NCBI RefSeq assembly: GCF_900156785.1
Contig: NZ_FTOP01000016.1
Span: 1-64,000, forward strand
Length of the DNA: 64,000 bases
Source: Belliella pelovolcani
GTDB lineage: Bacteria > Bacteroidota > Bacteroidia > Cytophagales > Cyclobacteriaceae
Direction of reading: 5' to 3'
Positions within the stretch are counted from its first letter, which is position 1. Every line of letters starts with the position of its first letter. The position numbers were made by a program, and so were the translations under genes. The notes below the pieces were generated by a model. It searched no databases, had not been told where the DNA came from, and saw only the letters and a program-made list of their open reading frames with translations. Shown here piece after piece: positions 1 through 8,292 of the stretch.

Positions 1-335
1 ACCCTTGGGAAATAGGACAACTAAAGAAGCATTAACAAAAAAATAAATTAACTTAGCAACTGATACTTTTGGTCCAACAAATGGGGAGTGTTATAATATT
101 ACCAATCAAGTCCAATGTCGTGTAGTCTTTTGATTGCTTGTATAAGTAGTAAAATGATGGTTGTGATTAGGACAATTCCAAATGCAACGAAAGATATCAG
201 GTCTGATAATATGTAAATCTCGTATAATTTAATCATTGCGATTACATTTGTCCAATAAAAAATCAAAAACAGAACCCAGTATTTTCTTCTTGAAATTCTT
301 CCTGTTAGTTTAAAGAAACCATTAGGATTATTCAT
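1..335 (-). pseudogene. DUF805-type membrane protein gene, disrupted and cut by the window edge
   Basis: The first 78 codons (335 down to 99) give a small inner-membrane protein that starts with the GRISRRKYW-type motif usual near the start of DUF805 proteins, has two to three hydrophobic segments, and reaches the family motif RLHDIG before a TAA stop at 99-101. Family members normally continue 30-50 residues past this motif. Past the stop, another frame of the same strand is open from 81 to 1 for 27 codons, starting FVGPK and ending LFPKG, which looks like the missing last membrane helix and the start of the usual K-G-T tail. The gene therefore appears broken by one or two small indels at about 82-101. 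No function is known for the family. A sequencing error or a genuinely short protein cannot be excluded. Confidence 0.6.
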
Positions 336-345
336 AATAATATAA

Positions 346-385
346 CCTAAAAAAGATATAAATATTCAATAGTTTCTTTTTTAGG
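346..385 (-). terminator. Probable terminator of mtaB
   Basis: CCTAAAAAAGA at 346-356 pairs perfectly with TCTTTTTTAGG at 375-385 around an 18-nt loop, just past the mtaB stop. The stem is AT-rich, so the call is moderate. Confidence 0.45.
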
Positions 386-412
386 TATATAAAACATAGG
401 AATAATTAAATT

Positions 413-1732
413 TTAATGCGTTTCATAGACTGTCTGTGGCTCTTCCACTTCTACAGTTCCATTTTCATTCATAGAAGCAAGAGTGACAGTTTTGAGCTCG
501 TTGATCAGAATTGGGTCATATTTAGCAGTGACTCTGATGTAATTCTCTGTAAAACCATGCATTTTACCGTTTTCTACATCATCTTCAAAAAGCACCGTAA
601 ATGTTTTGCCTAGATTTTCTTCGTAGAACTTCCTCTTCTTTTTCTCAGAAAGGATTCTCAACATTTTAGATCTTTCATTTCTCACTTTGATAGGAACTAT
701 ACCTGCCATATCTACTGCCCGGGTATTTGCACGTTCTGAGTAAGTAAATACATGAAGGTAAGAGATGTCTAATCCGTTTAGAAAATTATATGTCTCCAAA
801 AATAATTCATCCGTTTCTCCAGGAAAACCTACAATGACATCCACGCCAATACAGCAATGTGGCATTAGGTTTTTGATTTTGCTGACACGGTCTTCATAAA
901 GTTCTCTCAAGTATCGACGCCCCATCTTTCTCAATACTTCATTTGATCCAGATTGTAAAGGAATGTGAAAATGTGGAACAAATCGCTTCGATGTGGATAC
1001 AAACTCTATTGCTTCATTGGTTAATAAATTAGGCTCTATAGATGAGATCCTAAATCTATCAATTCCTTCTACTGTGTCAATCTCTTTAATTAGGTCAATG
1101 AATTTTTCTTTTCTCTTTCCTTCTTGAATTCCAAAATCACCAATATTGACTCCTGTTAATACCACTTCCTTGACATCGGTTTTGGCAATTTCTCTGGCTG
1201 AGATAAGAATGTTTTCGATGGTGTCACTTCTGCTTTTGCCTCTTGCTAGTGGGATTGTACAAAATGCGCATCCATAATTACATCCGTCCTGAACTTTCAA
1301 AAAGGTTCGAGTTCTATCGTGCATAGAATAGGCATTGTTGAAAGTATTAGCTTCTTGAATTTCTGAAGCAAGTACTTTTGTCTCTTGGGCTTTGGCAAAT
1401 CCATCTAAAAGTTCAATCAATCGGAATTTTTCTGCGGCACCAAGGACAGCATCCACACCTTTTATTTCAGCAATTTCCTGAGGTTTAAGTTGCGCATAAC
1501 ACCCAATGATGGTTACATAAGAGTTTGGGGATATCTTTTTCGCCTCTTTGACGATTTTTTTACACTTCTTATCAGCATTTTCGGTCACTGAGCAGGTGTT
1601 GATGATAAAAATATCTGGGTTTTCTTCAAACTCCACTTTCTGATAACCTTTATTTTCAAACATTCTACTGATGGTAGAGGTCTCAGAATAATTCAACTTA
1701 CACCCCAATGTATAAAACGCAACTTTTTTCAC
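413..1732 (-). CDS. mtaB: tRNA (N6-threonylcarbamoyladenosine(37)-C2)-methylthiotransferase MtaB
   Basis: A 439-aa radical-SAM methylthiotransferase, expected to convert t6A37 to ms2t6A37 in ANN-decoding tRNAs. The N-terminal UPF0004 domain carries three cysteines for the auxiliary 4Fe-4S cluster (C11 in TLGCKLN, C47 in NTCSVT, C78 in IGCYAQ). The radical-SAM cluster is C151, C155 and C158 in CNYGCAFC. The C-terminal ~70 residues form a TRAM-like RNA-binding domain. The length and the TLGCKLNYSET start match the MtaB branch rather than MiaB or RimO. It is transcribed away from glnN and has its own exact -7 box 24 nt upstream. Nothing is missing or odd. Confidence 0.93.
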   Translation of the reverse strand: MKKVAFYTLGCKLNYSETSTISRMFENKGYQKVEFEENPDIFIINTCSVTENADKKCKKIVKEAKKISPNSYVTIIGCYAQLKPQEIAEIKGVDAVLGAAEKFRLIELLDGFAKAQETKVLASEIQEANTFNNAYSMHDRTRTFLKVQDGCNYGCAFCTIPLARGKSRSDTIENILISAREIAKTDVKEVVLTGVNIGDFGIQEGKRKEKFIDLIKEIDTVEGIDRFRISSIEPNLLTNEAIEFVSTSKRFVPHFHIPLQSGSNEVLRKMGRRYLRELYEDRVSKIKNLMPHCCIGVDVIVGFPGETDELFLETYNFLNGLDISYLHVFTYSERANTRAVDMAGIVPIKVRNERSKMLRILSEKKKRKFYEENLGKTFTVLFEDDVENGKMHGFTENYIRVTAKYDPILINELKTVTLASMNENGTVEVEEPQTVYETH

Positions 1733-1756
1733 TATACCTCTTGATTATTAAAGCCA

Positions 1757-1764
1757 CAAAGTTA
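1757..1764 (-). promoter_or_regulatory. Bacteroidota -7 promoter box for mtaB
   Basis: The minus strand reads TAACTTTG, an exact TAnnTTTG match, ending 24 nt before the mtaB ATG. I did not find a convincing -33 element. Confidence 0.55.
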
Positions 1765-1925
1765 ATTAATTAGATTAAGTTTTCAATTTTCTATTTTTTT
1801 GACCAAAAACATATAAAAATCGATCAAGTGTATCGTTTTTAACCTTCATTTATTGAAAATAATGTATTTTTATCTGAAAATTGGGTTTAAAATTGACTCA
1901 TAAGTGAGAAATCACAAATATTTTC

Positions 1926-1933
1926 TATTTTTG
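1926..1933 (+). promoter_or_regulatory. Bacteroidota -7 promoter box for glnN
   Basis: TATTTTTG, an exact TAnnTTTG match, ends 31 nt before the glnN start in the 232-bp divergent gap with mtaB. No clear -33 motif or nitrogen-regulator operator was recognised. Confidence 0.55.
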
Positions 1934-1964
1934 TAGGTGTAAAAATAAACCACTTATTGTAGAA

Positions 1965-4127
1965 ATGGCAACTTTAAGACAAAAAGCGCTTTTGTTAGCG
2001 CAAAACAGACCAAAAGTGAGTGTAACAGCACCATCACTTAAAATTTCTGATTACTTTGGAGTAAATGTATTTGGAACCAAGCAGATGAAAGAGTCCTTGG
2101 CGCCTTCAGTTTACAAAAAAGTAGAGGAAGCTATAGAGAAGGGTTCTAAGATTGACCCATCTACAGCAGAAGAAATTGCATCAGCAGTCAAGACATGGGC
2201 ATTATCGAAAGGTGTAACGCATTACACTCACTGGTTCCAACCTTTGACTGGTTCTACTGCTGAAAAGCATGATGCATTTTTTGATGCGCATGCAGGGATA
2301 GAAAAATTCAAAGGTTCTGCTTTGGTACAGCAAGAACCCGATGCATCTTCTTTCCCCAATGGTGGTATCAGATCTACCTTTGAAGCAAGAGGTTACACAG
2401 CTTGGGATCCTTCTTCTCCGATCTTTATTTTTTCCAACACACTTTGTATTCCTACGATATTTGTAGCTTACACAGGGGAAGCATTGGATTATAAAACACC
2501 GCTTTTAAAGTCTATCGAAGCTATCAATGAGGCTTCTGTAGCAATTTGTCAGCTGTTTGATAGGAATGTTAGGAAAGTAACACCTTCATTGGGGGTAGAG
2601 CAAGAGTATTTTGTGATTGATAAAGCCCTTTTTGCTACAAGACCTGATTTGGTAATGGCAGGAAGATCTGTTTATGGTCATAATCCGGCTAGAGGTCAAC
2701 AGCTTGATGATCACTATTTTGGATCTATTCCTACTAGGGTGAAGAATTTCATGTTGGATTTTGAAGTTGAAGCTTTAAAGTTGGGTATTCCAGTTTCTAC
2801 TCGTCATAATGAAGTAGCTCCTGGTCAATTTGAGGTAGCTCCTTTGTTCGAAGAAATCAATAAAGCCGTAGACCATAATCAGCTTTTGATGGATCTAATG
2901 GACAAAGTTGCTGAGAAACATGATTTGAAAGTTTTATTTCACGAAAAGCCTTTCGCAGGTGTAAACGGGTCTGGAAAACATAATAACTGGTCGTTAATTA
3001 CTGATACTGGAATCAACTTATTTCAGCCGAGTAATTCAGCTAGAGAAAATTTACAGTTTTTGACATTTTTAGTGGCTACTGTTAAGGCTGTTTATGATTA
3101 TGCAGATTTATTGAGAGCCAGTATTGCTTCTGCTGGTAATGATCATAGATTAGGAGCCAACGAGGCACCACCTGCCATCATTTCTGTTTTCCTTGGGTCT
3201 ACTTTGACAGGTATTCTGGATGAGTTGGAGAAAAATGGGAACATCAAGATTGAGAAAGGTGATAACATGTATATGAAACTAGGTATCTCTAAGATTCCTG
3301 AAATCATATTAGACAATACAGATAGAAATAGAACGTCTCCATTTGCCTTCACAGGTAATAAGTTTGAATTTAGAGCTGTTGGATCCAATGCCAATTCTGC
3401 GGGACCAATGACAGTATTGAACGTAATTGTTGCTGAGGTTTTGAGACAGATGGCTAAGGATATCGACAAAGAAATAACTGCTGGAAACGAGAAGAAAATA
3501 GCTATAGTCAATGTCTTGAGAAAGTACATCAAAGATTCCAAGAAGGTAAGATTTGAAGGTGATGGATATTCAGAAGAGTGGGAGAAAGAAGCTGCTAAAC
3601 GTGGACTTTCCAACCTGAAAAGTACTCCTTTTGCTTTAGATACTTATTTGGATAAAAAGGTGATGGAAATCTTCGCAAAGCACAAAGTGCTTTCATCTGT
3701 GGAATTGCATGCAAGACACGAGATCATGCTTGAAAATTATATTATGAAGGTTCAGATTGAATCTAGAGTAATGGGTGATTTGGCATTGAACCACATTATT
3801 CCTACAGCCATTCTTTATCAAAACAAATTGATTGATAATGCGAATGGACTAAAAGGACTTGGTTTGGACAATACTGCTGCTATAGAAACTATCAAAGATG
3901 TCAGCAGACACTTAGAATCTTTGAAATCCAATGTCAATCAAATGATTGAAGCAAGGAAAAGACTCAATAAAGAAGATGATATTGTCAAAAGAGCTAAAGG
4001 ATACAGTACAGATGTCAAAGAGGCATTTTTTGATAAAATCAGATATGCTGTTGACAAGCTAGAGCTTTTGGTAGATGACGAGTCTTGGCCATTGGTGAAA
4101 TATAGAGAAATGCTATTTATCAAATAA
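1965..4127 (+). CDS. glnN: Glutamine synthetase type III
   Basis: A 720-aa glutamate-ammonia ligase that makes glutamine from glutamate, ammonia and ATP in the cytoplasm. The length is right for GSIII (about 700-730) and far above GSI/GSII (350-470). The family signature VNGSGKHNNWS lies at about residues 333-343, and further conserved blocks include GVEQEYFVID and STRHNEVAPGQFEVAP in the catalytic barrel. A long helical C-terminal extension (about residue 560 onward) is characteristic of type III. It is monocistronic: divergent from mtaB, with its own promoter box, and closed by a strong bidirectional hairpin. No glnB/glnK or amt gene is nearby. Confidence 0.96.
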   Translation: MATLRQKALLLAQNRPKVSVTAPSLKISDYFGVNVFGTKQMKESLAPSVYKKVEEAIEKGSKIDPSTAEEIASAVKTWALSKGVTHYTHWFQPLTGSTAEKHDAFFDAHAGIEKFKGSALVQQEPDASSFPNGGIRSTFEARGYTAWDPSSPIFIFSNTLCIPTIFVAYTGEALDYKTPLLKSIEAINEASVAICQLFDRNVRKVTPSLGVEQEYFVIDKALFATRPDLVMAGRSVYGHNPARGQQLDDHYFGSIPTRVKNFMLDFEVEALKLGIPVSTRHNEVAPGQFEVAPLFEEINKAVDHNQLLMDLMDKVAEKHDLKVLFHEKPFAGVNGSGKHNNWSLITDTGINLFQPSNSARENLQFLTFLVATVKAVYDYADLLRASIASAGNDHRLGANEAPPAIISVFLGSTLTGILDELEKNGNIKIEKGDNMYMKLGISKIPEIILDNTDRNRTSPFAFTGNKFEFRAVGSNANSAGPMTVLNVIVAEVLRQMAKDIDKEITAGNEKKIAIVNVLRKYIKDSKKVRFEGDGYSEEWEKEAAKRGLSNLKSTPFALDTYLDKKVMEIFAKHKVLSSVELHARHEIMLENYIMKVQIESRVMGDLALNHIIPTAILYQNKLIDNANGLKGLGLDNTAAIETIKDVSRHLESLKSNVNQMIEARKRLNKEDDIVKRAKGYSTDVKEAFFDKIRYAVDKLELLVDDESWPLVKYREMLFIK

Positions 4128-4140
4128 TGAATTGATAACG

Positions 4141-4182
4141 ACAACTAAAAAAGGGAGCCAATAGGCTCCCTTTTTTAGTTGT
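4141..4182. terminator. Bidirectional terminator between glnN and the DUF6600 gene
   Basis: A perfect 19-bp inverted repeat (4141-4159 and 4164-4182) with a 4-nt AATA loop; the core is GGGAGCC/GGCTCCC flanked by A and T runs, so it can stop transcription from both sides. The stop codon of the minus-strand gene (4175-4177) lies inside the right arm. Confidence 0.9.
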
Positions 4183-5554
4183 TTCCTCTTCCCCCTCGGC
4201 TACTTGTGCCAGTGGATCTTGAAGAGCTACCTCCACTAGACCTTACTGTACCGCTACTTCTACTGCTTGAAGAGCTATTAGCTCTTACCGCTGGACTAGA
4301 AGTTGTTCTACTTTTTTGAGCAGGAGCAGCTTTTGGTGTATTGCTGCTACTTCTTTGCTGCGTCACTCTTGGACTGGACTGTCTCTGCTGAGGTGCCGTC
4401 CTGACTTGCTGTTGTCTTTGTTGTGGTGCAGCTTGCCTTGTCTGTGTCTCTCTTTGTTGAGGCGCAGTTCTCACTTGCTGTTGTCTCTGTTGAGGAGCTG
4501 CTTGTCTCGTTTGAGTCTGACGTTGCTGAGGCGCAGTTCTAGTTTCAGCTTGTCTCTGTTGAGGAGTTGCTTGCCTAGTTTGAGCCTGCCTTTGTTGAGG
4601 GGTGGCTGTTCTAGTTTGAGCTTGCCTTTGCTGACCATTTACAGCTTCACCTCTAGTGGTACTTCTTTGAGTCGGGGTAGCTGCTCTTTGATTGATACGA
4701 GCATCGTTTGATTCTCTCATTCTGGTGTTTGCCGCTGCTCGACTCTGTACTGCTGGTCTGCTTCTATATTCTTCAGCATTTACAGCTCTAGAAGGTCTCG
4801 CTTGAGCATTTGCACTTCTAGAATTATCGATCTCAGGTCTGTAAATATTTAAACCCCTTCCATTGACTACTGCTCTTCCTGGTCTACCAGAGTCATTCAC
4901 TTGATAAACTGGTACATTTCTCCTAGTTACTTGTTGAACTTCTCTTCTGCTTGGACCAGATACGTATGTTCTGTTATTGTAAACATAGGTATTGTTGATG
5001 ATTGTAGTTCTATTATAGATACTGACTACATTGTAAGATGGTACATAATATCTATAGAAGTGTCTATGACCAAATCTTCTTTGAGGTATAAATCTCCAAT
5101 GATGGCTATGAAAACCGAAAGAAACGTTGATTCCAATTCCAGGACCCAATGGCGCCCATCCATAGTAGCCACCACCAGTTCTCCAGTTTACCCAAGCTGG
5201 ACCCCACTCGTAGCCAGGAACCCAAGCCCAGCCATAGTAATCATTCCAGAACCATCTTCCATAATGAAACGGAGCCCATCCCCAAGCATAATTAGAAACC
5301 CAAGTGTTGCCATAATTGGTCATTGCCCAGTATCCATTTGTTCCATAAGGGTGGAATTCTCCTCCCACATTAGGTATCCAAACGTAGCCATGGGTTGGAT
5401 CCATTACCCAGTCACCATAAGGACTTAATTCATTGTAAAACACTTGAAAACTAACTCCCATTCTAGGAGGAGATGCTTCTGCTGTGTTCTTTAGAGTCAT
5501 CCCAATGCCTAGCATCAAGACAAGACTCAGACGGATTAGGATTAGATTTTTCAT
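4175..5554 (-). CDS. DUF6600 domain secreted protein with Gln/Arg-rich repeat tail
   Basis: A 459-aa exported protein with a signal peptide (about 1-27, ending TAEAS). Residues about 35-150 are rich in Trp, Tyr and Gly with repeated W-x-P and GW-x-P motifs (YGDWV, GYVWIPN, WGWAPFHYGRW, WAWVPGYEWGPAWV), the pattern of DUF6600 proteins. From about residue 307 there are roughly eight 11-12-residue units of the form QQRQxQTRxAxP, then a Ser/Arg/Gly tail. The tail is strongly basic and probably disordered, suggesting cell-wall, polyanion or nucleic-acid binding, but no function is established. Its stop lies in the terminator shared with glnN. Repeat number may be unstable. Confidence 0.75.
   Translation of the reverse strand: MKNLILIRLSLVLMLGIGMTLKNTAEASPPRMGVSFQVFYNELSPYGDWVMDPTHGYVWIPNVGGEFHPYGTNGYWAMTNYGNTWVSNYAWGWAPFHYGRWFWNDYYGWAWVPGYEWGPAWVNWRTGGGYYGWAPLGPGIGINVSFGFHSHHWRFIPQRRFGHRHFYRYYVPSYNVVSIYNRTTIINNTYVYNNRTYVSGPSRREVQQVTRRNVPVYQVNDSGRPGRAVVNGRGLNIYRPEIDNSRSANAQARPSRAVNAEEYRSRPAVQSRAAANTRMRESNDARINQRAATPTQRSTTRGEAVNGQQRQAQTRTATPQQRQAQTRQATPQQRQAETRTAPQQRQTQTRQAAPQQRQQQVRTAPQQRETQTRQAAPQQRQQQVRTAPQQRQSSPRVTQQRSSSNTPKAAPAQKSRTTSSPAVRANSSSSSRSSGTVRSSGGSSSRSTGTSSRGGRGNN
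4370..4645 (-). repeat. In-frame tandem repeats coding the QQRxxQTR units
   Basis: About eight 33- or 36-bp coding units inside the DUF6600 gene (boundaries approximate). Two neighbouring 23-residue blocks differ only at one position (QQRQTQTRQAAP versus QQRETQTRQAAP, each followed by QQRQQQVRTAP), a sign of recent block duplication. Confidence 0.7.
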
Positions 5555-5722
5555 GATAGTGTGGTTTAGTATTATAGTTTGTTTTACGGGAATTCATAAA
5601 AAATTGTTTTGAATAAAATAACAGTACCTTATTAAAACGTTGAAGAGAACACACTTACATTAATAAAATAATATATAAACGTTAATAAAACACTTAAAAT
5701 ATTGTAAAAAAGACAAAAATAA

Positions 5723-5745
5723 AGCCTGACAAAAATTGTCAGGCT
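5723..5745 (-). terminator. Terminator after the 58-aa gene
   Basis: AGCCTGACAA (5723-5732) pairs perfectly with TTGTCAGGCT (5736-5745) around a 3-nt loop. On the minus strand it is followed by TTATTTTTG, a reasonable U-tract. Confidence 0.8.
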
Positions 5746-5758
5746 GTTGTATCTACTT

Positions 5759-5935
5759 TTAGCTTTGGTTCTTTCTCAATTCATCAATTTTCTTAGCGAT
5801 CTCCTCGGCTTCTGCCATCATTTTATCAGCAGCAGTTCTATTTGAATGTGAGATTTTGTGTGCTTTCTCTAATGTCTCTTTATAAAGGTCTTGGAGCTTC
5901 TCCATTTCCGATTTTTTCTTAAATAGTCCAAACAT
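5759..5935 (-). CDS. Small Lacal_2735-type protein (58 aa)
   Basis: A 58-codon gene: ATG at 5933-5935, stop TAA at 5759-5761. The protein starts MFGLFKKKSEMEKLQDLYKE, then is Lys/Glu/Ala-rich and helical, with AEAEEIAKKIDELRKN near the end. The MFGLFKK start and the AEAEEIxKxID end resemble the Lacal_2735/DUF6435 family of Bacteroidota small soluble proteins, of unknown function. It lies 39 nt after the MORN-repeat gene on the same strand, so the two may be co-transcribed, and is followed at once by a good terminator. Coding character and a clean hairpin support it. Confidence 0.75.
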   Translation of the reverse strand: MFGLFKKKSEMEKLQDLYKETLEKAHKISHSNRTAADKMMAEAEEIAKKIDELRKNQS

Positions 5936-5974
5936 ATCTTTTTCTTAAACAACATTGTCGAATACGCATTGTTT

Positions 5975-7594
5975 TTAATCTTCGAATGTTTTGAACTTAA
6001 TCTCATCTTCTGGGCCCTTTGGAGTCACTACTTCATCATCTTTGAAAGTAATCACTTGCTCCAATCTCCCATTCATATTAAAGTATCTCCAAACACCTTC
6101 TTTTTTACCATCGATCATCTGACCTTCTGAAGCAATTCTTCCATTTTCGTGATAATATGACCATTTTCCTTCTGGTTTGCCTTCCTTGTAGTTGCCCTCA
6201 GATTCCTTTCTGCCATCTATGTAATAGGTGATTCGGGTTCCATTCCCATCTTTGAGCGTTCCTTTATTGAGCGTTTTTGATCCATCATATGTGTAATAAT
6301 CTCCTACATTCATCAGTCGGCCGTTAGACCAAAACTCTTCTTGCGTCAGTTGTTTGTTGTCGTAAAAAAGTCCCCATGTTCCTTGTTCGAAGCCAAGAAA
6401 ATAGCTACCAACAGATTTAAGCTGTCCCCCATCATAGTAATAAAACCACTGTCCACTTTCTGAACCTAGGCTATATTCACCCTCTGCAATCAATATTCCG
6501 ATTTTATTGAAATATTTCCAAAGTCCTGTTTTCAAATCATTTTTATATTCTCCTATAGAATACAGCTCTCCATCAGGGAAAAAGTTTTTCCAAAGGCCAT
6601 CTTTAACCCCACCTTTGTATTGACCACTAACTGAAACGGACCCATCAGAGTGATATTCAATATATTCTCCGACTGGAACTCCTAATTCATAGGTTTTTCT
6701 TTTTGCAAGATTCCTATTAGGGAAGAATTCCTCCCAAGTTCCTACAGGAATATCATTTTCATATTTTTCTATTCTAGCAGTTCGTTTGTTTTCATAGTAA
6801 AAGGTCCAAGTACCTACCTTATTACCTCTTTCATCATAAAATTTTTCAGACTCTAATGTTTTGCTACCTGGAAAATAAGCCTTCCATTCCCCAACTTTTC
6901 TCCCATTCTTGAATTGTCCCTCTTCCCAAATCATTCTTGGCCCTGCATACCGCTTGAAGTCTCCTTCTGGTTTCCCATTGACGTAGGCAACTTCTAGCAT
7001 CAAATTGCCATCAAAATCAAATTCTTGATAACTGCCATTCAATTCTCCTGCTTGATAAGTTTCTTTGATAGCAATTGTTGGTGGTAATGTATTAAAATAG
7101 GTTAACCAAACACCATCTTTTTTCCCATTTACATAATTCCCTTCAATTTTTACTACGTTAGGATTAAGGTTAGATGCTCTGCTTGTTTTTGGAAAATACT
7201 CTCTGTAGGGACCAACAGGGATGCTGTCTTTGAATACTAATTCTAATCTGGGATTGCCGAATGTATCAAACTCCCTAAAAGTACCATTTAACTTATTTTG
7301 TTTATATTCAGCTTCTAGTCTTTTAATTTTTCCATCATGGTAAGCTACAGTGATTCCCTCTCTTGCCCCATTTACAAAATTTGATGTTTGAATCAATATA
7401 CCTGTTTTTGGATTCTCAAATCTCCATAATCCATCCATTTGATTGTTTTTCATCACTCCTGTACCTACAAATGTGGAGTCGGCATTATACAATGTGACTA
7501 TGGAAGAATTTTGGGCTTGAAGGAAAAACGGTACTAATAATAGAAATAGACTTCCTATTATCGTTTTGCTTAATAGTTGTTGAATAAAATGCAT
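5975..7594 (-). CDS. Secreted MORN-variant (YwqK-like) repeat protein
   Basis: A 539-aa protein with an N-terminal signal peptide (hydrophobic to about 27, ending FFLQAQ). The rest is about 20 consecutive MORN_2-type repeats of 22-25 residues with the core G-x-W-x-x-Y/F-x-x-N/D-G-x-L/I followed by G-x-Y-x-x-G-x-x-x-G (for example GLWKYFNKIGILIAEGEYSL). Automated pipelines often label these 'toxin-antitoxin YwqK family antitoxin', but nothing here suggests a toxin-antitoxin pair; an extended periplasmic or surface beta-structure is more likely. It ends with a short acidic tail. The 58-aa gene follows 39 nt downstream. Confidence 0.82.
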   Translation of the reverse strand: MHFIQQLLSKTIIGSLFLLLVPFFLQAQNSSIVTLYNADSTFVGTGVMKNNQMDGLWRFENPKTGILIQTSNFVNGAREGITVAYHDGKIKRLEAEYKQNKLNGTFREFDTFGNPRLELVFKDSIPVGPYREYFPKTSRASNLNPNVVKIEGNYVNGKKDGVWLTYFNTLPPTIAIKETYQAGELNGSYQEFDFDGNLMLEVAYVNGKPEGDFKRYAGPRMIWEEGQFKNGRKVGEWKAYFPGSKTLESEKFYDERGNKVGTWTFYYENKRTARIEKYENDIPVGTWEEFFPNRNLAKRKTYELGVPVGEYIEYHSDGSVSVSGQYKGGVKDGLWKNFFPDGELYSIGEYKNDLKTGLWKYFNKIGILIAEGEYSLGSESGQWFYYYDGGQLKSVGSYFLGFEQGTWGLFYDNKQLTQEEFWSNGRLMNVGDYYTYDGSKTLNKGTLKDGNGTRITYYIDGRKESEGNYKEGKPEGKWSYYHENGRIASEGQMIDGKKEGVWRYFNMNGRLEQVITFKDDEVVTPKGPEDEIKFKTFED

Positions 7595-7745
7595 ATAGAA
7601 GAATTCTGATTTAAGCTCTTGATTTAGATCAATAGATTACTTCAATCAATTGAGTGATTAGTATAAATCACAATTTATAGATACGGAATAGTCATTTTGT
7701 GGTTCTAAATTAGTTTAATTTCAAGAAAAAACGAACTTAATAGCT

Positions 7746-8291
7746 TTATATATCTATCAGGTAATTGAGTACATCTAGGATGTCTTTTTTAAGTGAAATT
7801 CGAGTTGGAAACGTAATTTTTTTGTAGACGATGACAATATCATTTGCAACAGTATTTACTTTATAATTTTCAGTATCTAATAATAAGGTTGATTGAAATA
7901 TTTTAAAATAATCAAATGGCTGGTTATGTTGGCTTAGAAAAAAATCTTGTTGGATGAGTCTTTTGATTTTCTCGCCAAGATTACTATTTCTCCTTCCTAT
8001 TTGTACAATGATGTAAAATCCTTGTCCCCACCAATTCAATAATCTAATGTTGAGTCCATTTTTGTCATCAAAATCTCTTATCAAATCTAAAACTTGATAG
8101 GGACGCTTTTCCAAATTCCATCCCTGACTTACTTTGGTTCCTTTTGATGCGGCATAAGTTTTCAAAAGCCTACTTTGAGGAAATTCATTGGCAATCTCAG
8201 TGAAAAGCATAACAAAAAGGTCCTTTTGAAAATGTATCTTTTCAAAAAGGACCTTATCATTTATAATATCAAGGTTGATTTCAGAATCCAT
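7746..8291 (-). CDS. Conserved hypothetical protein in an operon with fabH
   Basis: A 181-aa soluble protein I do not recognise. It has no signal peptide or membrane segment. It is mixed alpha/beta, with a central aromatic patch (RLLNWWGQGFYIIVQIGRR) and a C-terminal helix. The ATG lies one nucleotide after the fabH stop, so it is almost certainly co-transcribed and perhaps translationally coupled with that ketoacyl synthase gene. No catalytic motif is visible. A small accessory or regulatory protein is possible, but that is inference from position only. Confidence 0.65.
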   Translation of the reverse strand: MDSEINLDIINDKVLFEKIHFQKDLFVMLFTEIANEFPQSRLLKTYAASKGTKVSQGWNLEKRPYQVLDLIRDFDDKNGLNIRLLNWWGQGFYIIVQIGRRNSNLGEKIKRLIQQDFFLSQHNQPFDYFKIFQSTLLLDTENYKVNTVANDIVIVYKKITFPTRISLKKDILDVLNYLIDI

Positions 8292-8292
8292 T

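Noticed and set aside
4370-4645. Tandem repeats as a possible CRISPR array near cas6
   Set aside because: They are in-frame protein-coding units without unique spacers, and are 17 kb from cas6.
4316-5428. Two long plus-strand ORFs opposite the DUF6600 gene
   Set aside because: Leu/Ser-rich frames that mirror the Gln/Arg repeats and Trp-rich region of the real minus-strand gene.
5975-7594. Reading the MORN protein as a YwqK antitoxin of a toxin-antitoxin pair
   Set aside because: No toxin gene is adjacent, the protein has a signal peptide, and MORN_2 proteins often receive this label by automated transfer.
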